DNA of 64,000 nucleotides. It comes from Pseudomonas vancouverensis. Lineage in GTDB: Bacteria; Pseudomonadota; Gammaproteobacteria; Pseudomonadales; Pseudomonadaceae. A model generated the notes under the pieces. The model saw only the letters and a program-made list of their open reading frames with translations. It made no database searches and was not told where the DNA came from. Below, piece after piece: positions 27,901 through 35,021 of the stretch. How positions within the stretch are numbered: position 1 is the stretch's first letter; each line of letters starts with the position of its first letter. The position numbers were made by a program, and so were the translations under genes. The stretch spans positions 1 to 64,000 of the forward strand of contig NZ_RRZK01000036.1 in NCBI RefSeq assembly GCF_004348895.1, read 5' to 3'.

Positions 27901-30900
27901 CAGCTGCGCAATGCGCTGCGGGTCACGGTGTTCGCCGGGCGCGGCGAGTACCAGACGAGCGCCGGTGATCAGTGGCCAGAAGCATTCCCACACCGACACG
28001 TCGAAGCTGATCGGTGCCTTTTGCATCAGCACATCGCTGTCGTCCAGACGGTAGGTGTCCTGCATCCATTGCAGGCGCTCGGCCAAGGCTGCGTGGGTGA
28101 CACCGACGCCTTTGGGTTGCCCGGTGGAGCCTGATGTGTAGATCACGTAGGCCAGGTTGTCGCCATGCAGGTGCAACCCCGGCGCGTGACTTGGCCAGTT
28201 TTCAAGGTGCAGGGCATCCATGGCGATCACACTGACGCCCGCGCAAATCGGCAAGCGATCGAGCAGTGCGCTCTGGGTGAGTAGCAATTGCACGCCGCTG
28301 TCGCCGAGCATGTAGGCCAGACGGTCCGCCGGGTACTCCGGGTCCAGCGGCACGTAGGCACCGCCGGCCTTGAGAAGGGCCAGCAAGCCGATCAGCAACT
28401 GTGGCGAGCGCTCACAGGCTATTGCCACGCACACGTCCGGCCCGACACCTTTGTCACGCAGGTAGTGAGCCAGGCGATTGGCCCGGGTGTGCAGTTCAGC
28501 AAAACTGAGACTGCCGCCGTCCCACAGCAGTGCGGTTCGCTCAGGTGTCTCGCGGGCCTGCTTGTCGAGTTGCTCGGGCAGCCATTGGCTGGCCGGAACA
28601 CGGTTGTTGATGCCCCACTGCGATTGCTGAAGCTGCTCGGAGGCGGTCAACAGCGGCAAATCCGCGATGGCTGTTTGCGGTTGTTCACAGACGGCCCGCA
28701 GCAGGTTGCGCAAATGCCCGGCCAAACGCTCGATGGTCCCGGCATCGAACAGTTCGCTGGCGTAGTCGAAGGACAGGCTCAAGCGCCCATGGCGATCCTC
28801 TTCGCTGTGCAACTGCAAATCGAACTTGGCTTCGCGGCTATGCCACGGCAGCTCCTCGGCCAGCAACCCCGGCAGCCTGTGCAGTGCACTCAAGTCCCGT
28901 TGCTGATGGTTGAACATAACCTGGAACAAACCCTGCTCGCGCGCCTGCGGGAAGGCTTCCAGCAATTGTTCGAACGGCAGGTCCTGATGGGCCTGAGCAC
29001 CCAATGCAACGGCACGGGTTTGCGCCAGCAACTCGACAAACGACAGACGCGCATCCACCTCGGCACGCAACACCTGGGTGTTGATGAAGAAGCCGATCAG
29101 GCCTTGGGTTTCCAGACGCGGACGGTTGGCGTTGGGCACGCCGATGCGGATGTCGCGCTGCCCCGTGTAGCGGTGCAACAGAGTCTGGAACGCAGCCAGC
29201 AACAGCATAAATGGCGTGCACTCGTGAGCTTGTGCAGTTTGACGAAGCGCCTCGCTCAGCGACGCGTCCAGACGCACGCTGTGGCGTGCAGCGCTGCGCG
29301 TCTGTTGCGCCGAGCGCGGATGATCAGTGGCCAGATTCAAGACCGGATGTTCATCCCCCAACTGCGCCTTCCAGTAAGCCAATTGCCGCTCGCCCTCGCC
29401 TTGGGCCAACCACTGACGCTGCCAGCTGCCATAGTCGGCGTACTGGGTCGGCAGCGCTGCCAGTGTTGCGCTCTGGCCTTGGCATGCCGCCGCGTACAGG
29501 CGAGAAAACTCGTCGATCAGCACATTCATCGACCAGCCATCGGCGATGATGTGGTGCATCGTCACCAGCAGTTGATGATCCTGCTCATCGAGTCGCACCA
29601 GGGTCACCCACAGCAACGGCCCCTGTTGCAGATCGAACTGGGTATGCGCTTCGTCTTCGCGGATTTGCTCTGCCCGGGCCTCTCGCTCGGCGGCGGGCAG
29701 GTCGCTGATGTCGATCATTTGCAGATTGAACTCACCTGCCTTATCGACCTGTTGCAGCGCAACGCCGTCACGCTCGAAGAAGCGCGTGCGCAGGGACTCA
29801 TGACGCTCGATCAAGCGCTGGAAACTGACGCGCAAGGCGTGCTCATCCAGTTCACCACGCAGGCGCAAGGCACCGGGAATGTTGTAGGCGCTGCTCTGCG
29901 GTTCCAGCTGCCAGGTGATCCACAAACGGTTCTGCGCCAGGGATTGCGGCATCGCCTCACGCCGCGACAATGGGCTGATTGCACCTTGAGCCACGCCACC
30001 GTCCTGTTGCAGACGCGCCACCTGCGCGGTGAATGCGCCGAGGGTCGGCGCTTCGAACAGCAGGCGCAGGTTCAGTTCCAGGCCGAGGGCTTCACGCAGT
30101 CGAGCAACCACCTGAGTGGCGGCAATGGAGTTGCCGCCGAGCAGGAAAAAGTGATCGTCGGCGCCAATATCCTTGAGCTGCAACTGCTCGCACCAGATCT
30201 GCCCGATCAGTTTTTGCAATGGCGAATCCGACTCGGTAGCAGCATCACGTTCGACCACTGGCGAGGGGAACAGCGCATAGCTGTCGAGGCTGCCATCGGC
30301 CAGCCGATTACGGCACGCCGAGCGTTGCAACTTGCCGCTGGAGGTCTTCGGCAACGCCCCCGGGTTGAGCAGCACCACCACACTCGGCGCCTGCTGATAT
30401 GCCTCGGCCACCACCTGGCGAATGGTCTTGATCAACGCCTCCGGCGCGAGGATCTTCTGCACGCTGCGGCTGATCTCGGCGGCGATGCCGATGCCTTCAT
30501 CACCCTCAACCGTGACCGCAAACGCAGCAACGCGGCCTTTGCGCACCACCTCGACTTCACGCTCGATCGTCTGTTCGATGTCCTGCGGATACAGATTGTG
30601 CCCGCGCACGATCAGCATGTCCTTGAGGCGCCCGGTAATGAACAATTCACCGCCGCGCATGAAGCCCAGGTCGCCGGTGCGCAGCCACATCTGGCCCGCA
30701 TGTTCGACAAAGGTCCTGGCGGTGGCTTCAGGGTTGCGCCAGTAGCCGCGGGCAATGCTCGGCCCACAGGCCCAGACCTCACCGACCTTGTTGTCGGCCA
30801 ATTCACTGAGTGATGCCGGGTCCATGATCAACACCGCGTGATCCGGCTGGCTGACCCCGCAACTCATGATCGCGCTGCCCTCGCCCGCTTCGACGTGGTT

Positions 30901-31959
30901 GCTGGCCAGGGACTGATCATCCACCCGCAGGCTGCCGATGCCTTGACCGCGAGCCGTGCCAGCAACGAACAACGTCGCTTCGGCCAGGCCGTAGGACGCC
31001 ATGAAACTCTCCCCTGAAAAACTGCAGCTCGCGAACTTCTCGGTGAAGCGTTGCAGAGTATCCAGGCGAATCGGCTCGGAGCCAGAATAGGCCACGCGCC
31101 AACCGCTCAGGTCGAGCCGCTCAAGGGCCGACTCGCTGACCCGTTCGCTGCATAGGCGATAGGCGAAGTCCGGCCCGCCACTGATGGTGCCGCCGTACTC
31201 GCTGATCGCTTCCAGCCAGCGCAACGGTCGGCCGAGGAAGTACGCTGGCGACATCAACACGCAGGGCACACCGCTGAAAATCGGCTGCAACAAACCGCCG
31301 ATCAAACCCATGTCGTGGTACAGCGGCAACCAGCTGACGATCACGTCATCAGGATTCAGGTCGATGCCGAAGCCGTGGCGGATCAGCCGTTCATTGGCGA
31401 CCAGATTGCCGTGGCTGACCTGCACGCCTTTGGGCAGCGCGGTGGACCCGGAGGTGTATTGCAGGAAGGCGATGTGATCGTCTGAGAGGTCCGGTGCAAG
31501 CCAGTGCTCGGCCAGGTCGGCGTCCAGGGTATCGACACAGAGCAACGGCGGCGCGCCTTCAATCTGCAGCAGCGAGTCGCGCAGATCGGCACTGGTCAGC
31601 AGCAGCTTCGGCTCGGCATCGTCGATGATCGACAGCAAGCGCTCCTGATGATGGCGGCGCGTCGATTCCGGCGGATAAGCCGGCACGGCGATCACGCCCG
31701 CGTAAAGGCAGCCAAAAAACGCCGCGACGTAATCCGGGCCGCTGGGAAACAGCAACACCGCGCGATCGCCGAAATCCGCTCGAACCTGCAACGCACCGGC
31801 AATGGTTCGCGCCCGCTGATCCAGCTCGCGATAACTGAGCACCACGGCCTGATCCGCGGTGTCGGCGAGAAAACGCAACGCCACCCGATCCGGGGTCAAG
31901 GCCGCGCGGCGCTGAAGGGCTTGGACCATTGTGCTGGGGAGTTCGAACGCGTCGGTCAT
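18961..31959 (-). CDS. pvdL: Pyoverdine chromophore synthetase PvdL
   Basis: A 4332-residue nonribosomal peptide synthetase that starts pyoverdine assembly. Order of domains: a fatty acyl-AMP ligase (YTSGSTALPKG near residue 168) and carrier T1 (S611); C-A-T for Glu (HHIIADG near 805, A-domain core near 1273, S1666); C-A-T-E for D-Tyr (HHIVTEG near 1860, A core near 2340, S2737, epimerase HHLVVDG near 2915); C-A-T for Dab (NHHILIDAW near 3390, typical of a condensation domain acting after an epimerase, A core near 3876, S4270). There is no thioesterase, so the acyl tripeptide passes to the next synthetase. Amino-acid assignment is by homology in layout to PvdL, not by pocket residues. Start at 31959 follows AGGA; a longer frame to 32103 lacks support. 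Confidence 0.95.
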   Translation of the reverse strand: MTDAFELPSTMVQALQRRAALTPDRVALRFLADTADQAVVLSYRELDQRARTIAGALQVRADFGDRAVLLFPSGPDYVAAFFGCLYAGVIAVPAYPPESTRRHHQERLLSIIDDAEPKLLLTSADLRDSLLQIEGAPPLLCVDTLDADLAEHWLAPDLSDDHIAFLQYTSGSTALPKGVQVSHGNLVANERLIRHGFGIDLNPDDVIVSWLPLYHDMGLIGGLLQPIFSGVPCVLMSPAYFLGRPLRWLEAISEYGGTISGGPDFAYRLCSERVSESALERLDLSGWRVAYSGSEPIRLDTLQRFTEKFASCSFSGESFMASYGLAEATLFVAGTARGQGIGSLRVDDQSLASNHVEAGEGSAIMSCGVSQPDHAVLIMDPASLSELADNKVGEVWACGPSIARGYWRNPEATARTFVEHAGQMWLRTGDLGFMRGGELFITGRLKDMLIVRGHNLYPQDIEQTIEREVEVVRKGRVAAFAVTVEGDEGIGIAAEISRSVQKILAPEALIKTIRQVVAEAYQQAPSVVVLLNPGALPKTSSGKLQRSACRNRLADGSLDSYALFPSPVVERDAATESDSPLQKLIGQIWCEQLQLKDIGADDHFFLLGGNSIAATQVVARLREALGLELNLRLLFEAPTLGAFTAQVARLQQDGGVAQGAISPLSRREAMPQSLAQNRLWITWQLEPQSSAYNIPGALRLRGELDEHALRVSFQRLIERHESLRTRFFERDGVALQQVDKAGEFNLQMIDISDLPAAEREARAEQIREDEAHTQFDLQQGPLLWVTLVRLDEQDHQLLVTMHHIIADGWSMNVLIDEFSRLYAAACQGQSATLAALPTQYADYGSWQRQWLAQGEGERQLAYWKAQLGDEHPVLNLATDHPRSAQQTRSAARHSVRLDASLSEALRQTAQAHECTPFMLLLAAFQTLLHRYTGQRDIRIGVPNANRPRLETQGLIGFFINTQVLRAEVDARLSFVELLAQTRAVALGAQAHQDLPFEQLLEAFPQAREQGLFQVMFNHQQRDLSALHRLPGLLAEELPWHSREAKFDLQLHSEEDRHGRLSLSFDYASELFDAGTIERLAGHLRNLLRAVCEQPQTAIADLPLLTASEQLQQSQWGINNRVPASQWLPEQLDKQARETPERTALLWDGGSLSFAELHTRANRLAHYLRDKGVGPDVCVAIACERSPQLLIGLLALLKAGGAYVPLDPEYPADRLAYMLGDSGVQLLLTQSALLDRLPICAGVSVIAMDALHLENWPSHAPGLHLHGDNLAYVIYTSGSTGQPKGVGVTHAALAERLQWMQDTYRLDDSDVLMQKAPISFDVSVWECFWPLITGARLVLAAPGEHRDPQRIAQLVQEHGVTTLHFVPPLLALFIDEPLSEHCTSLRRVFSGGEALPAELRNRVLAQLPAVQLHNRYGPTETAINVTHWHCTAADGERSPIGRPLGNVICRILDADLNPVPVGVPGELCIGGIGLARGYLGRPALTAERFVVDPLGEPGVRLYRSGDCARWTADGVIEYLGRLDQQVKLRGFRVEPQEIEARLLACEGVAQAVVLVRATAAGAQLIGYFTAAETEESEAAQSARLLVTLAAELPDYMVPAQLMRLDAMPLSPSGKLDRRALPEPQWQVREHVQPDSALEQQIAAIWGEVLGLAQVGLRDDFFALGGHSLLATQIISRTRQACDVELPLRTLFEHSELGDFAKQVGLIQASGCTNRMPAIASVDRRQAVPLSYSQQRMWFLWQMEPDSPAYNVGGMARLRGVLDVARFEAALQALIMRHETLRTTFPSIDGVARQQVHGETRVRMAWQDFTALDVVSRQRHVQQLADDEAHRPFDLETGPLLRACLVKTAEQEHYLVLTLHHIVTEGWAMDIFARELSALYEAFIDDRESPLAPLPVQYLDYSVWQRQWLESGERQRQLDYWTVQLGHEHPLLELPADRPRPPVQSHRGELYRFDLSDELAARVRAFNAQHGLTLFMTMTATLATLLYRYSGQTDLRIGAPVANRIRPESEGLIGAFLNTQVLRCRLDGQMTVGELFDQVRHTVIEGQSHQDLPFDHLVEALQPPRSAAYNPLFQVMCNVQRWEFQQSRDLAGMTVEYLANDARATKFDLNLEVTDLDHRLGCCLTYSSDLFDEPRIARMAVHWRQLLEALIADPQQRLSELPLLDANERRQLLDSLAAEPGEHRLDQCIQQLFSEQALIRKDAPALTFAGQTLSYAELDRRANRLAWMLRERGVGPQVRVGLALERSLEMVVGLLAILKAGGAYVPLDPEYPLDRLHYMIEDSGIGVLLSDAAMFEALGELPANIRRWCLEEDTAALADYPETELPFISLPQHQAYLIYTSGSTGKPKGVVVSHGEIAMHCRAVIERFGMRSDDCELHFYSINFDAATERLLVPLLSGAQVVLRAQGQWDAEQICDLIRSHRINVLGFTPSYGSQLAQWLATAGETLPVRMIITGGEALTGEHLSRISAAFKPEKFFNAYGPTETVVMPLAGLTPEVWEEGAGSVPIGTVIGDRVAYILDADLALVPQGASGELYVGGAGLAQGYHQRPGMTAERFVADPFAADGGRIYRTGDLVRQRADGQVEYLGRIDHQVKIRGFRIELGEIESRLLEHPQVRETVVLALEAASGKQLVAYLVTDVAEHNQAQQNDLREALKAHLKSQLPDYMVPTHLILLNSMPLTANGKLDRRALPVPDPEQNRQQYVAPSNELELALAQIWCEVLNVEQVGLNDNFFELGGDSILSIQVVSRARQQGIHFSPRELFQHQTVQTLAAVATRTEQVRAEQGLLSGHSQLTPIQHWFFDTEMPRRHHWNQALLLQPSVTLEPHRLEQALLAVIEQHDALRLRFSQAQGRWQARYQPVDDSAVLWQVRVDSMDKCAALFADAQRSLDLEEGPLMRVLLVDGPQGQQRVFIAIHHLVVDGVSWRVLLDDLQTLYRQLDGQQSVKLPAKTSAFRDWTARLQAYASSESLREELGWWQAQLAGTNGELPCDRPGGGQQNRHAQTLSVRLDSERTRQLLQQAPSAYRTQVNDLLLTALARVLCRWSGDTSALVQLEGHGRESLFDEIDLTRTVGWFTSAYPLRLTPVNIEEAAGQGASIKAIKEQLRAVPHKGLGYGVLRYLTDEHSRTTLQSLPQAAITFNYLGQFDQSFGSDALFHPLDEATGAAHDAHAPLPNALSVDSQVYGGELVLRWTFSAERYDAQTIGELADAYLGELQSLIEHCLRPDAGGLTPSDFPLAKLNQAQLDALPVPAAVIEDVYPLTPMQEGMLLHTLLEPGTGLYYMQDRYRINSELDPQRFAEAWQAVIARHEALRASFCWNIGEDMLQVIHKPGDTPIEYLDWTDITEAEQEPKLQALLKTEREAGFDLLNQAPFHLRLIRVDAARYWFMMSNHHILIDAWCRSLLMNDFFDIYTALGEGREAQLGLAPRYRDYIGWLQHQSLSEARQWWKTNLQGFERTTPIPSDRPILREHAGDSGGMIVGDCYTRLDARDGARLRELAQAHQLTINTFAQAAWALVLRRLSGDHDVLFGVTVAGRPVELPQMQRTVGLFINSIALRVKMPEQDQRCSVRQWLSGLLDSNMQLREFEYLPLVSIQEQSELPKGQPLFDSLFVFENAPVEVAVLDRARHFNATSDSGRTHTNFPLTAVCYPGDDLGLHLSYDRRYFDESSVERMLAEFKRLLLALMDGFHGDMADLPLLGTEERDLLIHGCNQSRQDYPLDQSYVALFEAQVQRHPKRIAATCLSQQLSYQALNECSNRLGHALIAVGVGLDQPVALLAERSLDLLGMIIGSFKAGAGYLPLDPGLPSQRLSRIIELSRTPLLVCTQAYHEQATALLDEFACAHRPRLLVWEEVQSLALTATNPGVYSRPDNLAYVIYTSGSTGLPKGVMVEQRGMLNNQLSKVPYLSLSEADVIAQTASQSFDISVWQFLAAPLFGARVDIAPNAIAHDPHGLLAHVQSQGITVLESVPSLIQGMLTQERVSLDGLRWMLPTGEAMPPELAHQWLLRYPDIGLVNAYGPAECSDDVAFFRVDLASTRGSYLPIGNPTDNNRLYLLDGALELVPLGAVGELCIAGTGVGRGYVSDPLRTAPVFVPNPFGGPGERLYRTGDLARRRSDGVLEYVGRVDHQVKVRGYRIELGEIEARLHEQPQIRDAAVGVQEGVNGKHLVGYLVAAESSFETADQLELIKQRLRSELPEYMVPLHWLWLDRLPLNANGKLDRKALPTLEIGQLQSQDYQAPRNPLEQTLAAIWAEVLKVEQVGIRDNFFELGGHSLLATQIASRVQKTLQRDVPLRAMFECSTVQELAGYIDGLAANDMTEEKVDRLNDLMAELEGL

Positions 31960-32115
31960 GAGGTTTCCTGGCTGATGTCGGCTTGCAATTGGAATCGGAT
32001 TTCTGGCGTCGCGCCCTGAAGCAGGGCACGCAGGACGCGGTCTTCGCCGACCACGCAAGGCATTGGGAATGCGCTGGCAACCGGGACTGCAGCCCGGTTC
32101 CATTCACCAATGAGA

Positions 32116-32139
32116 ACGGATGAAGTCTTGAGATAATTA
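32116..32139 (-). promoter_or_regulatory. Near-consensus PvdS box ahead of pvdL
   Basis: TAATT-N16-CGT on the minus strand, one base off the TAAAT consensus with the correct 16-base spacing, 156 bases upstream of the pvdL start. No better box was seen in this gap. Confidence 0.6.
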
Positions 32140-32232
32140 GTCGTCGGATGGGGTCTTGGCCGGCCCTGATGCGTGACAGCGTGTCGCAGTTCTCAGTCTG
32201 CACTGCAATGGCGCATTAATTCTTTTTCTCAA

Positions 32233-32261
32233 TTGACAATAATTATCATTAAGCCTAATTT
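32233..32261 (+). promoter_or_regulatory. pvdS promoter with overlapping Fur box
   Basis: TTGACA (32233-32238), 17-base spacing and TAATTT (32256-32261) make a sigma-70 type promoter. A Fur box at 32235-32253 matches the 19-base consensus GATAATGATAATCATTATC at about 14 positions and covers the promoter. This fits the known iron-dependent Fur repression of pvdS. Confidence 0.8.
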
Positions 32262-32332
32262 GTCGCTCGATGTGTAGGACGGCCCCCCGGTCTTTTCCGT
32301 CCCACCAACCTTTTGGCAGCAGGGTGATTTCC

Positions 32333-32881
32333 ATGATGGAACCAGTATCCACAAGCAGGTGCGATACACCGCTACTTCAGGCCTTCGTCGACAATCGGCT
32401 GATTCTGGTGAAGATTGCAGCCCGCATCACCGGTTGCCGGTCTCGCGCTGAAGATGTTGTGCAGGATGCATTCTTCCGGCTGCAATCGGCCCCGCCTATC
32501 ACCAGTTCGATCAAGGCTCAGCTGAGCTATCTGTTCCAGATCGTGCGCAACCTGGCGATCGATCACTATCGCAAGCAGGCGCTGGAACAGAAGTATTCCG
32601 GTCCCGAAGAGGAAGGCCTGAATGTGGTGATTCAAGGCGCATCACCGGAAACTTCGCACATCAACTTCTCGACCCTGGAACACATCGCCGATGCACTGAC
32701 CGAGCTGCCCAGCCGCACGCGTTATGCCTTCGAGATGTACCGCCTGCACGGTGTGCCGCAGAAGGACATCGCCAAGGAGCTCGGTGTGTCGCCGACCTTG
32801 GTGAACTTCATGATTCGCGATGCGCTGGTGCATTGCCGCAAGGTGTCGGGGCGTCGTGCGGATACCTCTGCACGGCACTGA
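32333..32881 (+). CDS. pvdS: ECF sigma factor PvdS
   Basis: A 182-residue extracytoplasmic-function sigma factor that directs RNA polymerase to pyoverdine genes under iron limitation. Region 2 (AARITGCRSRAEDVVQDAFFRL, SYLFQIVRNLAIDHYRK) and region 4 (LPSRTRYAFEMYRLHGVPQKDIAKELGVS) are intact and nearly identical to what is known for PvdS. The ATG at 32333 is followed at once by a second ATG at 32336; either could start, with AGGGTG about 9 bases upstream. It is divergent from pvdL. Exact target boxes occur ahead of pvdH, the mbtH-like gene and the acetylase gene in this window. Confidence 0.95.
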   Translation: MMEPVSTSRCDTPLLQAFVDNRLILVKIAARITGCRSRAEDVVQDAFFRLQSAPPITSSIKAQLSYLFQIVRNLAIDHYRKQALEQKYSGPEEEGLNVVIQGASPETSHINFSTLEHIADALTELPSRTRYAFEMYRLHGVPQKDIAKELGVSPTLVNFMIRDALVHCRKVSGRRADTSARH

Positions 32882-32904
32882 AATCTGACACTTTCAAAGG
32901 CCCC

Positions 32905-32970
32905 ATCGCGAGCAAGCTCGCTCTTACAAGTTCAGCGTCAGCCCTGTAGGAGCGAGCCTGCTCACGATAG
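32905..32970. repeat. REP pair between pvdS and the acetylase gene
   Basis: ATCGCGAGCAAGCTCGCTCTTACA and an inverted, less perfect copy CTGTAGGAGCGAGCCTGCTCACGAT with a 13-base spacer, in the gap between two convergent genes. Confidence 0.8.
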
Positions 32971-33007
32971 CGGACTCAAGTACAACGCTGCACTTGAGTC
33001 CTGCAAA

Positions 33008-34021
33008 TCAGGCCAACCCGCACCGCTCAAAAAACCGCTCCCGCCCCACCAGCATCAAGGCCGCGCGCTTATGCGGGAAGTCGAACTCTTTCTCGCAGTG
33101 AAAACACTGATTGTGCATGTAGCCGATCATTTTCCCGTTGTCGGCGCGTGGCTCGGCCACCACCCGTTGCGTGCGCGGGTCATCGAGAAACAGGTAATGC
33201 ACCAGCGCCGATAACCAGCTCGCCACCTTGTGCGGCCCACGGTGGTTTTCTTCGCCCACCAGCATATGAATGCCACGGTCGTAATCATCGGCGTCATAGA
33301 AAGGGGCGATGCGATCTTCCTTGGCCCAATAGGCTTCGAAATAGGCGAAAGGCTGGTCATCGAAACTGCCGATCAACGTCAGGGTATGCGGGTCGGCATC
33401 GAGTTTGCCGAGGTACTCGCGGTGCTGTTCGAGGCTGCCCTGCTCCTGCCAGAAACTGGCGACCCGCGGGTTGTTCTGCCAGCGATTGAAGCGTGCCAGG
33501 TCCTCGTCCATGTCCAGGGTGCGCAGGGAAATCCAGGCGCCCAAGCGCGCATCGAAACGTCGATACACTTCGCCACGGGGCTTGACCGGGCGCAACGGGT
33601 GGCGCTTGCCAGTGCTCATGACCATCTGCTGCGGATAGCTGCCCGTCAGCGAATGCCCGAGCCAGGGTTGCGGCAACTGCCAGAACAGGGTGCGTTCGCA
33701 GCGATACTGGCCGGGCGTGGCGAGCGCGACCAGCAGACCGCTGAGCACGGCTTCGGTCGGTGCATGATCGAGTTGCCAGAGCAGCGACTGACAGGCCGGG
33801 TCGCGGGCGAACAGCCAGTAACAAGCGGCCCACAACGCCTGGCCTTGCGGGTGTTCGAAGCCTTGTTCCAGTTGCACCTGCAGTTCGACGCCACGGGTCA
33901 GCCGCAGTGTGACCAGAGGCTGTCCCTCAAGGCTGAGGCTCAAGCGCGATTCGGTTTCATCCGCTGCAAGTCGGCTGCCGGTCGGCAGGCGCAGGGCAGT
34001 CAAGTCGTTCAAATGGGACAT
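33008..34021 (-). CDS. IucB/PvdYII-like siderophore acetyltransferase
   Basis: A 337-residue protein. The C-terminal half (about residues 155-335) is a GNAT domain of the AlcB/IucB type that acylates N-hydroxylated lysine or ornithine: FNRWQNNPRVASFWQEQ, YFEAYWAKEDRIAPFYDADDYDRG, HMLVGEENHRGPHKV and VVAEPRADNGKMI are family landmarks. The N-terminal half is a weakly conserved extension usual in these proteins. An exact PvdS box lies 41 bases upstream, so it belongs to the pyoverdine regulon; the best candidate function is acetylation of N5-hydroxyornithine, as described for PvdYII. This predicts acetyl-hydroxyornithine in this strain's pyoverdine peptide. Acyl-donor choice is inferred. Confidence 0.82.
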   Translation of the reverse strand: MSHLNDLTALRLPTGSRLAADETESRLSLSLEGQPLVTLRLTRGVELQVQLEQGFEHPQGQALWAACYWLFARDPACQSLLWQLDHAPTEAVLSGLLVALATPGQYRCERTLFWQLPQPWLGHSLTGSYPQQMVMSTGKRHPLRPVKPRGEVYRRFDARLGAWISLRTLDMDEDLARFNRWQNNPRVASFWQEQGSLEQHREYLGKLDADPHTLTLIGSFDDQPFAYFEAYWAKEDRIAPFYDADDYDRGIHMLVGEENHRGPHKVASWLSALVHYLFLDDPRTQRVVAEPRADNGKMIGYMHNQCFHCEKEFDFPHKRAALMLVGRERFFERCGLA

Positions 34022-34061
34022 GGGTGGGGCTCACGAAAGTCATCGACAGTTAATCGAGGTG

Positions 34062-34085
34062 ACGTGGGCCGTGGCGGGAAATTTA
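34062..34085 (-). promoter_or_regulatory. PvdS iron-starvation box ahead of the acetylase gene
   Basis: Exact TAAAT-N16-CGT on the minus strand (TAAAT at 34085-34081, CGT at 34064-34062), in the short gap after the solute-binding-like gene on the same strand. Confidence 0.85.
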
Positions 34086-34096
34086 AGACAGGTCGA

Positions 34097-34933
34097 TCAA
34101 TCGGCGGCTGGCAGTGCTGTTTCAGCGTGCGAGTGTGGCACCGGCACCAAGGCGATCCGGTACGGTGCAAAGATCTTCAACATCTCGCCATTGTCCCGCA
34201 GCCCTTGCAGCAACAACTGGAACGCCTCACCGCTGATAGCGGCGGCCGGACGCAGGATCGCGTAGTGGTGATAGATCTGATCGACCCGCTCGGACACCAG
34301 GAACTGATGGGCCACTTCCTCGTGACGCAACAGGTAGTCGCTCAGGTACGAGCGTGTGACCAGGGCAACATCCGCACGCCCTCTGAGCACCATCAGCAGA
34401 TTGCTGTCGTGGGAATAGGTCAGCGTGGCGTTGTAGTTTTTCACCAGGTACTGGGGTTCTGCATTGAAATGGGCGAAGGCGTAGTGATAGCCGCTGAACA
34501 ACGCCAGATGCTTGCCGGACAGGTCGGAAAAATAACTTTGCTGGCGTGCCGGCCGTCCATCGATCTGGTTTTTCGCGACAAATATCTCGGCGTCTTCCAG
34601 GCCCATGTCGACGGCCACGTGCGGGACTTTTTCCCAGTCCCAGGCGGGGTTTTCGAAGATCGCCATGTCGATCCGGCCCTGCTTCAGGTCACCGAAACGC
34701 CGGGGAATGGAGGTGGGCACCAGGACAAATTGATAGTCGCTCTGCAGCCTGTTGAGCGCTTCGACCAGTTGCGGCAGCAAGCCTGTGTCGGCCCCGGATT
34801 CAGGGCGCACGGTGTAAGGCGGAAAGTGAGCCGCGCCAATGCGTACCAGCTGCGCAGCCTGGGAAGGCACTATCGATAAAGCCGCCAGCGCCGCCAGCAA
34901 AAGCTGCGAAGCCGTCCGTATTGGCGAACCCAT
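34097..34933 (-). CDS. Family 3 extracellular solute-binding-like protein
   Basis: A 278-residue exported protein with a signal peptide (residues 1-26, SQA then AQ). The mature part resembles two-lobed amino-acid-binding proteins: AAHFPPYTVRPESGADTGLLPQLVEALNR near the start, RRFGDLKQGRIDMAIFENPAW, and RADVALVTRSYLSDYLL. There is no transporter gene nearby; such orphans in pseudomonads often act as sensors or have lost transport partners. The start at 34933 has GGAG 8 bases upstream. It ends just before the acetylase PvdS box, so read-through into the acetylase is possible, but no PvdS box precedes this gene. Ligand unknown. Confidence 0.75.
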   Translation of the reverse strand: MGSPIRTASQLLLAALAALSIVPSQAAQLVRIGAAHFPPYTVRPESGADTGLLPQLVEALNRLQSDYQFVLVPTSIPRRFGDLKQGRIDMAIFENPAWDWEKVPHVAVDMGLEDAEIFVAKNQIDGRPARQQSYFSDLSGKHLALFSGYHYAFAHFNAEPQYLVKNYNATLTYSHDSNLLMVLRGRADVALVTRSYLSDYLLRHEEVAHQFLVSERVDQIYHHYAILRPAAAISGEAFQLLLQGLRDNGEMLKIFAPYRIALVPVPHSHAETALPAAD

Positions 34934-35021
34934 CAAAACAACTCCGCTTCCATAAACAACCACTACGCCTTCAACCCGGCACTGTGCTCAGTTAGCCAGC
35001 TAACGGCCGGTCAATACAAGC

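Noticed and set aside
25333..28134. 933-codon plus-strand frame inside pvdL
   Set aside because: Antisense shadow of NRPS coding sequence; repeated NRPS motifs show up as repeated reverse peptides.
28288..30813. 841-codon plus-strand frame inside pvdL
   Set aside because: Same reason as the other pvdL shadow; no start signal and no recognisable fold.
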